Shown one piece after another: positions 19,574 through 28,416 of a DNA stretch of 64,000 bases. The first letter of the stretch is position 1, and every line of letters starts with the position of its first letter. Origin of the DNA: Massilia sp. METH4 (GTDB lineage Bacteria; Pseudomonadota; Gammaproteobacteria; Burkholderiales; Burkholderiaceae_D); assembly GCF_037094685.1 (NCBI RefSeq), contig NZ_CP146614.1, positions 5,084,001 to 5,148,000 on the forward strand, written 5' to 3'. Below the pieces are notes generated by a model. It saw nothing but the letters and a program-made list of their open reading frames with translations. It was not told where the DNA came from and ran no database searches. A program made the position numbers and the translations under genes.

Positions 19574-20944
19574 ATGGAACAAGGCTTTGTCGATACACTG
19601 ATTTCACCAGAAGGCAAACTCGAAGTACTGTCGAAAGCGGAAGTCGTCAAGTTGCTCGATACCGGCAAGGGGGGACTGTACAAGACGTTCCGCCAATGCG
19701 CGCTGGCCGTTCTCAATTGCGGCAGCACCATCGACGACGGCAAGGAACTGCTGGACCGCTACCAGTCGTTCGACATCAACATCATGCAGCGCGAGCGCGG
19801 CATCAAGCTGGAAATCAAGGGCGCGCCGGCGATCGCTTTCGTCGACGGCAAGATGATCAAGGGTATCCACGAGCACCTGTTCGCCGTGCTGCGCGATATC
19901 GTCTTCGTGAGCAACGAGGTCACCGACAATCCCAAGTTCGACCTGAGCCGCACCGAAGGCATCACGGACGCCGTCTTCCACATCCTGCGCAACGCCAACG
20001 TGCTGCGTCCGCAAACGAATCCGAACCTGGTCGTGTGCTGGGGCGGCCACTCGATCAACCGCGCCGAATACAATTACTCGAAGGAAGTGGGCTACCAGCT
20101 GGGCCTGCGCGCCCTCGATATCTGCACCGGCTGCGGCCCGGGCGCGATGAAGGGCCCGATGAAGGGCGCCACGATCGGCCACGCGAAGCAGCGTTTCACG
20201 AATGGCCGCTACCTGGGCATCACGGAACCGGGCATCATCGCCGCCGAGTCGCCGAACCCGATCGTCAACGACCTGGTAATCATGCCGGACATCGAGAAGC
20301 GCCTGGAAGCCTTCGTGCGCACCGGCCACGGCATCATCGTGTTCCCTGGCGGCGCCGGCACCGCCGAAGAGATCCTGTACATCCTCGGCATCCTGCTCCA
20401 TCCGGACAATGCGGAGATTCCTTTCCCGCTGATCTTCACTGGCCCGGAATCGTCGCGCGAATACTTCGCGCAGATCAACGAGTTCATCGGCCTGACCCTG
20501 GGCGAAGAGGCGCAGAAGCGCTACAAGATCATCGTGGACGATCCGGAAAGCGTGGCGCGCGAAATGCTCGAGGGGATCAAGCAGGTGCGCGAATTCCGCA
20601 AGAGCCGCAGCGATGCCTATTACTTCAACTGGGCGCTGCGCATCGACGAGGAATTCCAGCGCCCGTTCTCGCCCACGCATGAAAACATGCGCAACCTGAA
20701 GCTGCACAAGAACCAGCCTGTGCACGTGCTGGCCGCCAACCTGCGGCGCGCCTTCTCCGGCGTGGTGGCCGGCAACGTGAAGGCCGACGGCATCCGCGCC
20801 ATCGAGGAACATGGCCACTTCGAGATCCACGGCGACGTGGCGATCATGGAGCCGATGGACCGGCTGCTGGCCTCGTTCGTGGCGCACAGCCGGATGAAGC
20901 TGCCGGGCAAGGCGTATGTGCCATGCTACCGGGTGGTGATGTAG
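19574..20944 (+). CDS. ppnN: Pyrimidine/purine nucleotide 5'-monophosphate nucleosidase
   Basis: 456 aa. An N-terminal domain unique to PpnN/YgdH is followed by a LOG-type Rossmann core with CTGCGPGAMKGPMKGA (184-199) and FPGGAGTAEEILYI (257-270), the nucleotide-binding and catalytic signature, and a C-terminal domain. In E. coli it hydrolyses nucleoside monophosphates to base and ribose 5-phosphate and is activated by (p)ppGpp. Full length. An AATAAAGGAATTACGCACC leader gives the ribosome site. Convergent with lysS. Confidence 0.92.
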   Translation: MEQGFVDTLISPEGKLEVLSKAEVVKLLDTGKGGLYKTFRQCALAVLNCGSTIDDGKELLDRYQSFDINIMQRERGIKLEIKGAPAIAFVDGKMIKGIHEHLFAVLRDIVFVSNEVTDNPKFDLSRTEGITDAVFHILRNANVLRPQTNPNLVVCWGGHSINRAEYNYSKEVGYQLGLRALDICTGCGPGAMKGPMKGATIGHAKQRFTNGRYLGITEPGIIAAESPNPIVNDLVIMPDIEKRLEAFVRTGHGIIVFPGGAGTAEEILYILGILLHPDNAEIPFPLIFTGPESSREYFAQINEFIGLTLGEEAQKRYKIIVDDPESVAREMLEGIKQVREFRKSRSDAYYFNWALRIDEEFQRPFSPTHENMRNLKLHKNQPVHVLAANLRRAFSGVVAGNVKADGIRAIEEHGHFEIHGDVAIMEPMDRLLASFVAHSRMKLPGKAYVPCYRVVM

Positions 20945-20972
20945 ATCCGCCGTATGGTGTGGAACGCCGTAT

Positions 20973-21138
20973 GGTGTCGAACACTTTTTCCGGCGCTTTT
21001 TCCGGAAAAAGTGTGCGACACCGGTTTTCTCCAGAGGCACCCACGGATCCGGGAAAACCCGGGTTCCCTGATGGCCGCGACTGACGGGGAAGAAAACCAG
21101 TGTCGCACACCATTTCCCCTGGAAATGGTGTGCGACAC
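20973..21138. repeat. Paired hairpin repeat (TGTCGCACAC family), copy 2
   Basis: Hairpin A pairs 20973-20993 with 21002-21022 (21-nt arms, one mismatch). Hairpin B pairs 21100-21117 with 21121-21138 (18-nt arms, perfect, 3-nt loop). Between them lie GGTTTTCTCC and GAAGAAAACC, themselves complementary. Arm sequences match those at 6028-6172. The unit fills the gap between the convergent ppnN and lysS genes. Confidence 0.78.
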
Positions 21139-21161
21139 CAGGCACAGATGGCTACGGCCCT

Positions 21162-21193
21162 AAAAAAAACGCGCGGCGAAAGCCGCGCGTTTT
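21162..21193 (-). terminator. Intrinsic terminator of lysS operon
   Basis: Stem ACGCGCGGC / GCCGCGCGT with a 4-nt loop is followed by eight T on the minus strand, 19 nt past the lysS stop. Strong rho-independent terminator. Confidence 0.85.
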
Positions 21194-21211
21194 CATGGGC
21201 ACCGTCGAAAA

Positions 21212-22756
21212 TCAGTCTTCCTTGCGCAGATGCGGGAACAGCAGCACGTCGCGGATGTTCGGCGAGTCGGTCAGCAGCATGATCAGGCGGTCGATGCCGA
21301 TGCCGCAGCCGCCGGCCGGCGGCATGCCGTATTCCAGCGCGCGGATGTAGTCGGCGTCGTAGTACATCGCCTCGTCGTCGCCGGCTTCCTTGGCGGCCAC
21401 CTGGGACAGGAAGCGCGCGGACTGGTCTTCCGCGTCGTTCAGCTCCGAGAAGCCGTTCGCGATCTCGCGGCCCACCATGAACAGCTCGAAGCGCTCGGTG
21501 ATGCCCTTGCGGGTGTCGGACGCGCGCGCCAGCGGCGACACTTCTTCCGGGTAGTCGATGATGAACGTCGGTTCCCACAGCTGCGCCTCGGCGGTTTCCT
21601 CGAACAATGCCAGTTGCAGCGCGCCCAGGCCCGAGTGCGCGTGCGGCTTCACGCCGAACTTCTTCAGTTCGGCCTTGATGAATTCCGCATCTTCCAGCTG
21701 CTCGTTCGTGTAGTGCGGCGCGAACTTGTTGATCGCGCCCACGATCGTCAGGCGGTGGAAGGGCTTGGACAGGTCCAGCTCGCGGCCGCCGTAGGTGAGC
21801 ACCGCGGAACCGTGCGCGTCGACCGCGGCCTGGCGGATCACGGCTTCCGTGAAGTTCATGATCCACTGGTAGTCCGTGTACGCCGCGTAGAATTCCATCA
21901 TCGTGAACTCGGGGTTATGACGGATCGACACGCCCTCGTTGCGGAAGTTGCGGTTGATCTCGAACACGCGGTCGAAGCCGCCCACGACCAGGCGCTTCAG
22001 GTACAGTTCCGGCGCGATGCGCAGGTACATCTGCATGTCCAGCGCATTGTGGTGCGTGATGAACGGTTTCGCCGCCGCGCCGCCCGGGATCGGGTGCAGC
22101 ATCGGCGTCTCGACTTCCATGAACTCATGGTCCTGCATGAAGCGGCGGATCGACGCGATCGCGGCCGTGCGCGCCTTGAACGTGCGACGCGTTTCCTCGT
22201 TCATGATCAGGTCCACGTAGCGCTGGCGGTACTTGGTTTCCTGGTCCGCGAGACCGTGGAATTTATCGGGCAGCGGGCGCAGTGACTTGGTCACCAGGCG
22301 CAGTTCCGTCACCTTCACGGTCAGCTCGTCGGTCTTGGTCTTGAACAGCGTGCCCTTCACGCCCAGGATGTCGCCCAGGTCGTAGCCGCGGAACGCTTCC
22401 ATCGCCGCTTCGCCCGTCACGTCCAGCGTCACGTAGATCTGGATGCGGCCGTCGCAGGCCTTGCCGGACGAATCCTGCAGCGTCGCGAAGGCGGCCTTCT
22501 TGCCCGCTTCGCGCTTCAACATCATGCGGCCGGCCAGCACCACCGGCACCGGGTTCGCTTCCAGGTCTTCGCGCGACTTGCCGGCGTACTGCTCCTGCAG
22601 GTCGGCCGCCTTGTGCTCGGGGCGGAAGTCGTTCGGGAAGGCCACGCCCTTTTCGCGGATGGCGGCCAGCTTGGCGCGGCGCTCGGCGATGATCTTGTTG
22701 TCGTCCTGGCCTGGCGCCTGCTGCTCTTGGTTTTCCGCTTGGGTTTCGGTGTTCAT
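21212..22756 (-). CDS. lysS: Lysyl-tRNA synthetase (class II)
   Basis: 514 aa. An OB-fold anticodon-binding domain occupies roughly residues 60-180. Class II motifs follow: motif 2 in [11 protein letters not shown] with [11 protein letters not shown], and motif 3 in [14 protein letters not shown] near the end. A charged, Gln-rich start ([19 protein letters not shown]) is usual. It charges tRNA-Lys. Last gene of prfB-HAD-lysS, a variant of the widespread prfB-lysS operon. The strong terminator follows. Confidence 0.97.
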   Translation of the reverse strand: MNTETQAENQEQQAPGQDDNKIIAERRAKLAAIREKGVAFPNDFRPEHKAADLQEQYAGKSREDLEANPVPVVLAGRMMLKREAGKKAAFATLQDSSGKACDGRIQIYVTLDVTGEAAMEAFRGYDLGDILGVKGTLFKTKTDELTVKVTELRLVTKSLRPLPDKFHGLADQETKYRQRYVDLIMNEETRRTFKARTAAIASIRRFMQDHEFMEVETPMLHPIPGGAAAKPFITHHNALDMQMYLRIAPELYLKRLVVGGFDRVFEINRNFRNEGVSIRHNPEFTMMEFYAAYTDYQWIMNFTEAVIRQAAVDAHGSAVLTYGGRELDLSKPFHRLTIVGAINKFAPHYTNEQLEDAEFIKAELKKFGVKPHAHSGLGALQLALFEETAEAQLWEPTFIIDYPEEVSPLARASDTRKGITERFELFMVGREIANGFSELNDAEDQSARFLSQVAAKEAGDDEAMYYDADYIRALEYGMPPAGGCGIGIDRLIMLLTDSPNIRDVLLFPHLRKED

Positions 22757-22758
22757 GG

Positions 22759-23448
22759 TTACGTCGTTTGTTGAATGTTGTTGGTATCGAACAGGGTCGC
22801 GATATCGAGTTCCGTGAAGTCGCGTGCCACGCAGATCACGTTGTCGAATTCGGCGAACGCCTCGGCCGGCAGCGTGGTGGTCAGCACCACGGCGCGCATG
22901 CCGGCGCGGCGGGCCGCTTCCACGCCCAGCGGCGCATCCTCGAACACGATGCAGTGCTCGGGCGCGGCGCCGCAGCGCTCGGCCGCCAGCAGGAACACGT
23001 CCGGGTTCGGCTTGCCCCGCGCCACGTCGGCGGCGCCGACCACGGCGTCGAAGTGGCGGCGCAGGTCCAGCCCGTCGAGCGTGAACACGATGTTGGCGGG
23101 CGGCGCGGCCGTGGCCACGGCCAGGCGCACGTCCTGCTCCTGCGCCGTCGCGATGAACTGCTCGAAGCCGGCCACGGTTTCCAGGTGCGGCGCGTACAGC
23201 TCGCGGTACAGCTCTTCCTTCTCGGCGTCCAGCAGGGCCGCGGCCTCCTTCGTCAGGTCGGCGCCCAGGTAGGTGCGCATGATTTCATGGCCCTGGCGGC
23301 CGGCCGTGGCGCGGAAGAAGTCGTCCGGGTCGATGTCGTGGCCGCGCCGTTCGAAGAACGCCACCCACGACTTCGTGTGGAACGCCATGTTGTCGACGAT
23401 CGTGCCGTCCATGTCGAAGATGAACGCGCGGGGAGGGTGGGTCGTCAT
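22759..23448 (-). CDS. HAD-superfamily phosphatase / phosphoglucomutase-like hydrolase
   Basis: 229 aa. HAD motif [13 protein letters not shown] at the N-terminus, motif II ATAAPP, Lys of motif III in [10 protein letters not shown], and motif [15 protein letters not shown], with a helical cap between I and II: subfamily IA, as in beta-phosphoglucomutase and phosphoglycolate phosphatase. The substrate cannot be fixed. It sits between prfB and lysS with gaps of 3 and 2 nt, so translation is probably coupled; its presence inside this operon is a lineage feature rather than a functional clue. Confidence 0.88.
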   Translation of the reverse strand: MTTHPPRAFIFDMDGTIVDNMAFHTKSWVAFFERRGHDIDPDDFFRATAGRQGHEIMRTYLGADLTKEAAALLDAEKEELYRELYAPHLETVAGFEQFIATAQEQDVRLAVATAAPPANIVFTLDGLDLRRHFDAVVGAADVARGKPNPDVFLLAAERCGAAPEHCIVFEDAPLGVEAARRAGMRAVVLTTTLPAEAFAEFDNVICVARDFTELDIATLFDTNNIQQTT

Positions 23449-23451
23449 CGC

Positions 23452-24556
23452 TTACACACCCTGCTTCAGCGAGGCGGCGATGAAATCGTCCAGGTCGCCG
23501 TCCAGCACGTTCTTCGTGTTGCCGGTCTCGAAGCCGGTACGCAGGTCCTTGATGCGGGACTGGTCCAGCACGTAGGAACGGATCTGGTGGCCCCAGCCCA
23601 CGTCGGTCTTCGAATCTTCCAGCTTCTGCTGCTCGCTCATGCGCTTGCGCAGTTCCTGCTCGTACAGCTTGGCCTTCAGCATTTCCATCGCCTCGGCCTT
23701 GTTGCGGTGCTGCGAGCGGTCGTTCTGGCACTGCACGACAATGCCGGACGGCGCGTGCGTCAGGCGCACCGCGGAGTCGGTCTTGTTGATGTGCTGGCCG
23801 CCGGCGCCTGATGCGCGGTAGGTGTCGATGCGCAGGTCCGCCGGGTTGATCTCGATCTCGATCGAGTCATCCACCTCCGGGTAGACGAACAGCGACGTGA
23901 ACGAGGTGTGGCGGCCGTTGGCGCTGTCGAACGGCGACTTGCGCACCAGGCGGTGCACGCCGGTTTCCGTGCGCAGGTGGCCGTAGGCGTAATCGCCCTC
24001 GACCTTGATGGTGGCCGTCTTGATGCCGGCAACCTCGCCCTCGGACTGTTCCATCACCTCGACCTTGAAGCCCTTGCGTTCGCAATAGCGCAGGTACTGG
24101 CGCAGCAGCATCGACGCCCAATCCTGCGCCTCGGTACCGCCGGCGCCGGCCTGGATGTCGATGAAGCAGTTGTTCGGGTCCATCGGGTTGTTGAACATCC
24201 GGCGGAACTCCAGGCCTTCGATGACCTTGGCGATTTCGGCCGTGTCGGCGATCACCGATTCCAGCGTGTCGTCGTCGTTCTCTTCCTTGCCCATCTCGAA
24301 GAGCTCGGCCATGTCGGCCAGGTCGCTCTTCGCCTTGACGAGCGTGTCGACGATGGCTTCGAGAGCCTTCTTTTCGCGGCCCATGTCCTGGGCTTTTTTC
24401 GGGTCGTTCCAGACCGCCGGGTCTTCGAGCTCGGCGTTCAGTTGTTCCAGTTTCTCCGACTTCTTATCGAAGTCAAAGATACCTCCGAAGTTCGGCTTCG
24501 CGGGACGTCAGGTCTGCGAGCTGGGCGGCGAGGGAATTGATGCGTTCTGCTTCCAT
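23452..24556 (-). CDS. prfB: Peptide chain release factor 2 (programmed +1 frameshift)
   Basis: 367 aa when read through a +1 frameshift. The 27-codon first frame begins [13 protein letters not shown] at 24556 and ends at an in-frame TGA (24475-24473); translation then shifts by one base and continues [12 protein letters not shown] to 23452. The second part has the SPF stop-codon anticodon motif (KSPFDSANG) and GGQ catalytic loop ([13 protein letters not shown]). RF2 recognises UGA and UAA, so the internal UGA gives autoregulation by RF2 level. A start at the internal ATG near 24384 would lose domain 1 and is rejected. First gene of the operon with HAD and lysS. Confidence 0.96.
24472..24486 (-). 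promoter_or_regulatory. RF2 programmed frameshift site
   Basis: Read on the minus strand, GGAGG is followed by TATCTTTGAC. This is the classical prfB signal: an internal Shine-Dalgarno a few bases upstream of the slippery CUU codon and a UGA stop followed by C. Shine-Dalgarno pairing and slow UGA decoding push the ribosome +1. Confidence 0.93.
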
Positions 24557-24804
24557 GGTTTTCTTGTCTCTGTAGAGGGCGATCAAACCTTGGATTATAC
24601 CTTACGTGGCGCCGGCGGCAGGCTGGCGGGAGCAGGGGGAGCGTGTACCACTTGAAATGGCAGCTGGCGTGCCCTCTGCGGGCCAATCCGGTGCAGATAG
24701 CCGGGCCGCTTGCAGGCCTGATGCACATACGCATCGGATATTAATTGACCTCAATACCGAACAGTCGGATACTTGGTCGAAGAGAGCAGATCGAGGCAAC
24801 AGAC

Positions 24805-26079
24805 ATGAGCGAATTTCGGCCGACGCTCGAGAGCAAGCGCAAGTTCTCGTTGAACTGGGGCTACCTGGGAGCCATGGCCAGTGGCCGCTCGGCAATCGAC
24901 CTGGGCGCGCTCGCCCTGCGTAACCTGCATGATGCGCGCGAATTCGTGCGCGAATATGGCTACGACCTCGACCAGCCTGTCGCCCGCGACATCATCCGCA
25001 AGTGCCACCGCGAGGCAGTCGATTTCGTCATCGGCACGTTCTTGCAGCCGGCCCAGGGAAGGCTCATTCCACGCGACGTGTACGCGCCCGACGATCCGGT
25101 CCAGCTGCTGGTCTACGCATCCCATCACGCCCAGCATAATAGCGAACTGCGCATGTGGTCCTGTGCCGTTCTCAAGGTGATGCATGCGATTTTTTACATC
25201 GACAACAATCTGGAACTGCGCCACTTCAATACGATCCGCGACCAGGTGTTCGCGACGCTGGACGAGGTAATCCACGAAGACGACCACGGTCATTACTTCC
25301 TGTCCGACGGCGAGCTGTGCCTCCCGCTGCACCATCTCGAACGCAAGCGCAACAAGGGCCGCAACAGCATCCTCCTCAAGCTTCTGCAAAAGGCGGCCTA
25401 CCTGGCCCAGGATATTTACGATCACCTGGGCGTGCGCCTCGTCTTCGGCACCCGCTTCGAATGCTTGCTGGCATTGGAGACCCTGCAGCGCGCGCACATC
25501 CTTTCGATCACGAACATCGAGCCTAACCGCACCCGCAATACCTTGCTCGACCTGGAAGCGGCCAAGGAGATTTTCGTGAAGTACCGCCTCATGCTGGAGC
25601 GCAGTCACGATTATCCGGCCGAGCTGCTGCAACGGATGGACGCAGAGCTCCTGGCCGTCGCCAAGCGCCAGACGCGCGCCGACAATCCCCACAGCGGCGC
25701 TGATTTCAGCAGCATCCAGGTCACGGTGCGCAAGATGATTCATTTGCAAGCAGAACAAGGCTATCCGGAAACTGCGGGCCAGGATTATGACGTCGGCTTC
25801 TTCTTCGACTATGAGTTGCAGTTGATGGACAAGGAAAGCCATCAGCGCAGTATGTCCGGTCCCTCCAGCCACGCGGCCTATAAGCGCCGCCAGGTCGAGA
25901 CGGCCCGCCTGCGTGTCTTCGGCCGCGAGTTGAGCGACTGGATCGCTGCCCATTCCAGCCCGGCGCCGGAGCCGGAGCCGACACCTGGCACGCCACCGCC
26001 GACGAGCAATGCGATCACTGGACACGGGCCGTCAAGTGCCCCGGCTGGCCTGGCGGGGCGCGCTTCATCCAGGCGGTGA
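24805..26079 (+). CDS. TIGR04552-like protein, possible divergent RelA/SpoT-fold nucleotidyltransferase
   Basis: 424 aa from the ATG at 24805 (GAGGC about 8 nt upstream). No signal peptide or membrane helix. I recognise it as one of the uncharacterised TIGR04552/04562-type proteins, but cannot verify that. What can be seen: a conserved core with ERKRNKGRNSILLKLLQK (179-196), DIYDHLGVRLVFGT (203-216), FSSIQVTVR (301-309), FDYELQLMDKES (335-345) and SHAAYKRRQ (355-363). In order and spacing these resemble RelA/SpoT synthetase motifs (R-x-K..K, D..GIR, YxSxH strand, ExQIRT, AHWxYK). Candidate metal ligands: Asp203/206 and Glu337. The C-terminal 45 residues are Pro/Ser-rich. Divergent from prfB. 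Function inferred, not shown. Confidence 0.6.
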   Translation: MSEFRPTLESKRKFSLNWGYLGAMASGRSAIDLGALALRNLHDAREFVREYGYDLDQPVARDIIRKCHREAVDFVIGTFLQPAQGRLIPRDVYAPDDPVQLLVYASHHAQHNSELRMWSCAVLKVMHAIFYIDNNLELRHFNTIRDQVFATLDEVIHEDDHGHYFLSDGELCLPLHHLERKRNKGRNSILLKLLQKAAYLAQDIYDHLGVRLVFGTRFECLLALETLQRAHILSITNIEPNRTRNTLLDLEAAKEIFVKYRLMLERSHDYPAELLQRMDAELLAVAKRQTRADNPHSGADFSSIQVTVRKMIHLQAEQGYPETAGQDYDVGFFFDYELQLMDKESHQRSMSGPSSHAAYKRRQVETARLRVFGRELSDWIAAHSSPAPEPEPTPGTPPPTSNAITGHGPSSAPAGLAGRASSRR

Positions 26080-26187
26080 GCCGCGAGTTCGCGCGGCGTC
26101 GTCCTGGCGCGATGAGCGCACCCGATCAGCGCCACCGTGAAGGCGGCGTCCCGAGGATTCAAGCGCCGCTCTTCTTCGCGCGTCACC

Positions 26188-26931
26188 TCACCGTGCCTGG
26201 GCAAGCGCAATGGCGTCGTCGCCCGCCGGATAGCGCAGGGTAGCGGCTGGATCGTTCGCCGCGTGCCAGACTGCGGCCGCTACCGCTGCCTCGGTGGTCA
26301 CGGTGGCTGCCGCGCCGAAGGCAGCAAAGATCGAGCGCGCATAGGCCATGTAAGGCTCGGATATCAATCCCTGCATGCGCTCCGCGCCATTTGCAGCGAA
26401 GCGCGTGCTGGGGCCATAGCCGGGCTCGACCAGCTTGACCCGTACGTCGAAGTTCGCGAGCTCGAGCGCCAGCGATTCAGTGAACCCTTCGATTGCGGTC
26501 TTGCTTGCGGTGTAAGCCGCGACAAGGGGAAAGGGCGCCATGGCCGCGGTCGAGGTAACATTAATCACGAGCCCGGACCTGCGCTCCCTGAACTGGGGCA
26601 AGACCGCCTGGGTCATTGCCATCGTGCCGAACGTGTTGGTTTCGAAGACCTCGCGGACAGTGTCGATCGGGGTTGCCTCGAACGCGCCGAACAATCCGAT
26701 CCCCGCGTTATTGACCAGAACATCGATCGGCCCGGCCAGCGCGACGGCCTGCTCGATGCTTGCGCTCCGCGTGATGTCCAAGGGCAGGACACGCAGCCGA
26801 TCGCGCGGCATCAGGATTTCCGGTTTCGGGGTGCGCATGGCCGCCACTACATTCCATCCTTTCGCGTGAAAGTGACGTGCAGTTTCCAGACCGTAGCCGG
26901 AAGAACAACCGGTAATCAGAATCGTTTTCAT
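26188..26931 (-). CDS. Short-chain dehydrogenase/reductase
   Basis: 247 aa Rossmann protein with TGCSSGYGLETA (cofactor loop), LVNNAGIG, and the catalytic YTASK (Tyr-x-x-x-Lys) preceded by the conserved Ser in NVTSTAA. An Arg after the second strand (AAMRTP) suggests NADP(H). Classical SDR length. It is divergent from an AraC-family regulator 97 bp away, which probably controls it. Substrate unknown. Confidence 0.92.
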   Translation of the reverse strand: MKTILITGCSSGYGLETARHFHAKGWNVVAAMRTPKPEILMPRDRLRVLPLDITRSASIEQAVALAGPIDVLVNNAGIGLFGAFEATPIDTVREVFETNTFGTMAMTQAVLPQFRERRSGLVINVTSTAAMAPFPLVAAYTASKTAIEGFTESLALELANFDVRVKLVEPGYGPSTRFAANGAERMQGLISEPYMAYARSIFAAFGAAATVTTEAAVAAAVWHAANDPAATLRYPAGDDAIALAQAR

Positions 26932-27028
26932 TGCCTGCCTTTCATGTATTGGTGTGGCATGACTTTACAAGGCGGCGAGTGGATTCGCTATAATCCAGGG
27001 TCCCGATATCATTTGCGAGAGTCCTGTC

Positions 27029-27925
27029 ATGGCCGATCCGCTGTCCGAAATTATCGGCCTGATGAAACCCCGTGCGGTCTTCTCGAAGCTCATCGGCGGT
27101 GCCGGCTCGTGGGCGGTGCGGTACGAGAAGTTTGGCGAACCGAGCTTTTGCACAATGCTGGACGGCGAATGCATGCTTGCGGTCGATGGTCAACAGCCCG
27201 TCCGATTACAAGCTGGCGACTTCGTTCTGCTTCCCGCGACGCCAGGCTTCACCCTGTCGAGCTCGGACACGGCTGCACCGACCCTCATGGATCCGGCCTC
27301 CGCCAAGGCAAGCGAGGGCGAGATCCGTCACGGCCGACAGGACGGCGCCGCCGAAATGCGTATGCTCGGCGGATACTTCGCTTTCGATTCACCAGATGCG
27401 GCCCTGCTCGTTTCGCTGCTGCCGGCGCTGCTGCATATCCGGGGCGCCGAGCGGCTCAAGCGGTGGGTCCAGATGGTCAGAGAGGAGTCGCTCGAACAGA
27501 GATCGGGGCGGGAGCTGGTGCTCGGAAGGCTCATCGAAATTCTGCTCGTTGAAGCATTACGCACGACGTCTGGACACGATGCAACGCCCGGTCTGCTCCG
27601 CGGACTTGCGGACCCTCGCTTGTCCACGGCAATCAGGCACATGCATGCGGAGCCTGCCCATCCCTGGACAGTCAGTGAACTGGCCGCGAAGGCAGCGCTG
27701 TCGAGATCGGCGTTCTTCGGACGTTTCTCGCGCGGAGTGGGCCTGACGCCAATGGGATACCTGCTCGCCTGGCGCATGGCGCTCGCGAAGAATCTGCTGC
27801 GTCAAAACAAACTCGCTTTAGCCGAAATTGCTGAAAGAATAGGGTATGGATCGGCAAGCAGTTTCAGTACTGCGTTCAGTCGCCACGCAGGAGTCCCGCC
27901 AAGTGCCTATATTGGATTGCAGTAG
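27029..27925 (+). CDS. AraC-family regulator with N-terminal cupin
   Basis: 298 aa. The first 190 residues form a cupin_6-type ligand domain (AVRYEKFGEPSFCTMLDGECMLAVDG). The C-terminal 100 residues carry two helix-turn-helix units: WTVSELAAKAALSRSAFFGRFSRGVG and LAEIAERIGYGSASSFSTAFSRHAGVPP, the AraC signature. Adjacent and divergent to the SDR gene, the common arrangement of this regulator subfamily with an oxidoreductase. Inducer unknown. No gene is seen in the 150 bp that follow. Confidence 0.93.
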   Translation: MADPLSEIIGLMKPRAVFSKLIGGAGSWAVRYEKFGEPSFCTMLDGECMLAVDGQQPVRLQAGDFVLLPATPGFTLSSSDTAAPTLMDPASAKASEGEIRHGRQDGAAEMRMLGGYFAFDSPDAALLVSLLPALLHIRGAERLKRWVQMVREESLEQRSGRELVLGRLIEILLVEALRTTSGHDATPGLLRGLADPRLSTAIRHMHAEPAHPWTVSELAAKAALSRSAFFGRFSRGVGLTPMGYLLAWRMALAKNLLRQNKLALAEIAERIGYGSASSFSTAFSRHAGVPPSAYIGLQ

Positions 27926-28075
27926 TCATACCGGTCGGCCGGACGTCTGCCTGGGGCGAATCGGATGTTAACGATCGGCCCCGAACCGCGGAGGCCGCGA
28001 TATGGTCTTGATGTCGAGGCGGGGACCTTCGCGCCTCCGACGCGATAGAAGGAACCGTGCGACGGGCCGGCCGGT

Positions 28076-28390
28076 TTATCGGCGCCTGGTGAGCAGGCGC
28101 GCCACCAGATACGCCAACCCCGCATACAGTGCAATGATCAGCAGGCAAGGCAGCAGCTTCGGCACTACGACAGCCTCACCCGCCGTCATGCCCAGCGGCG
28201 CGAACACGGGGTTCCACGCCAGCAGCGCGATGATGCCGGGCGCGGCCAGCACCGACAGCGACTGTTCCAGCCACCCCGGCAGGCCGAGCGCGAACGCCCT
28301 GACCGCGCCGATGGCGAGCAGGAAATAGGCCGCCGTGATGGCGGCGGCCAGTGCCGGGATGTGGCGGCGTGCGGTCACTGACGGCTTCAC
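28076..28390 (-). CDS. Small integral membrane protein, unknown
   Basis: 104 aa starting with GTG at 28390, AGGAG 10 nt upstream. About three hydrophobic helices (residues 13-33, 44-62, 78-98) separated by short loops; ends in RRR. No family recognised. It lies 26 nt downstream of the dockerin-bearing gene and is likely the last gene of the cohesin-lipase-dockerin operon, so a role in export or anchoring of those products is possible but speculative. Confidence 0.6.
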   Translation of the reverse strand: MKPSVTARRHIPALAAAITAAYFLLAIGAVRAFALGLPGWLEQSLSVLAAPGIIALLAWNPVFAPLGMTAGEAVVVPKLLPCLLIIALYAGLAYLVARLLTRRR

Positions 28391-28416
28391 CGTGCTGCTG
28401 CTCCTGGAAAGGCGGC

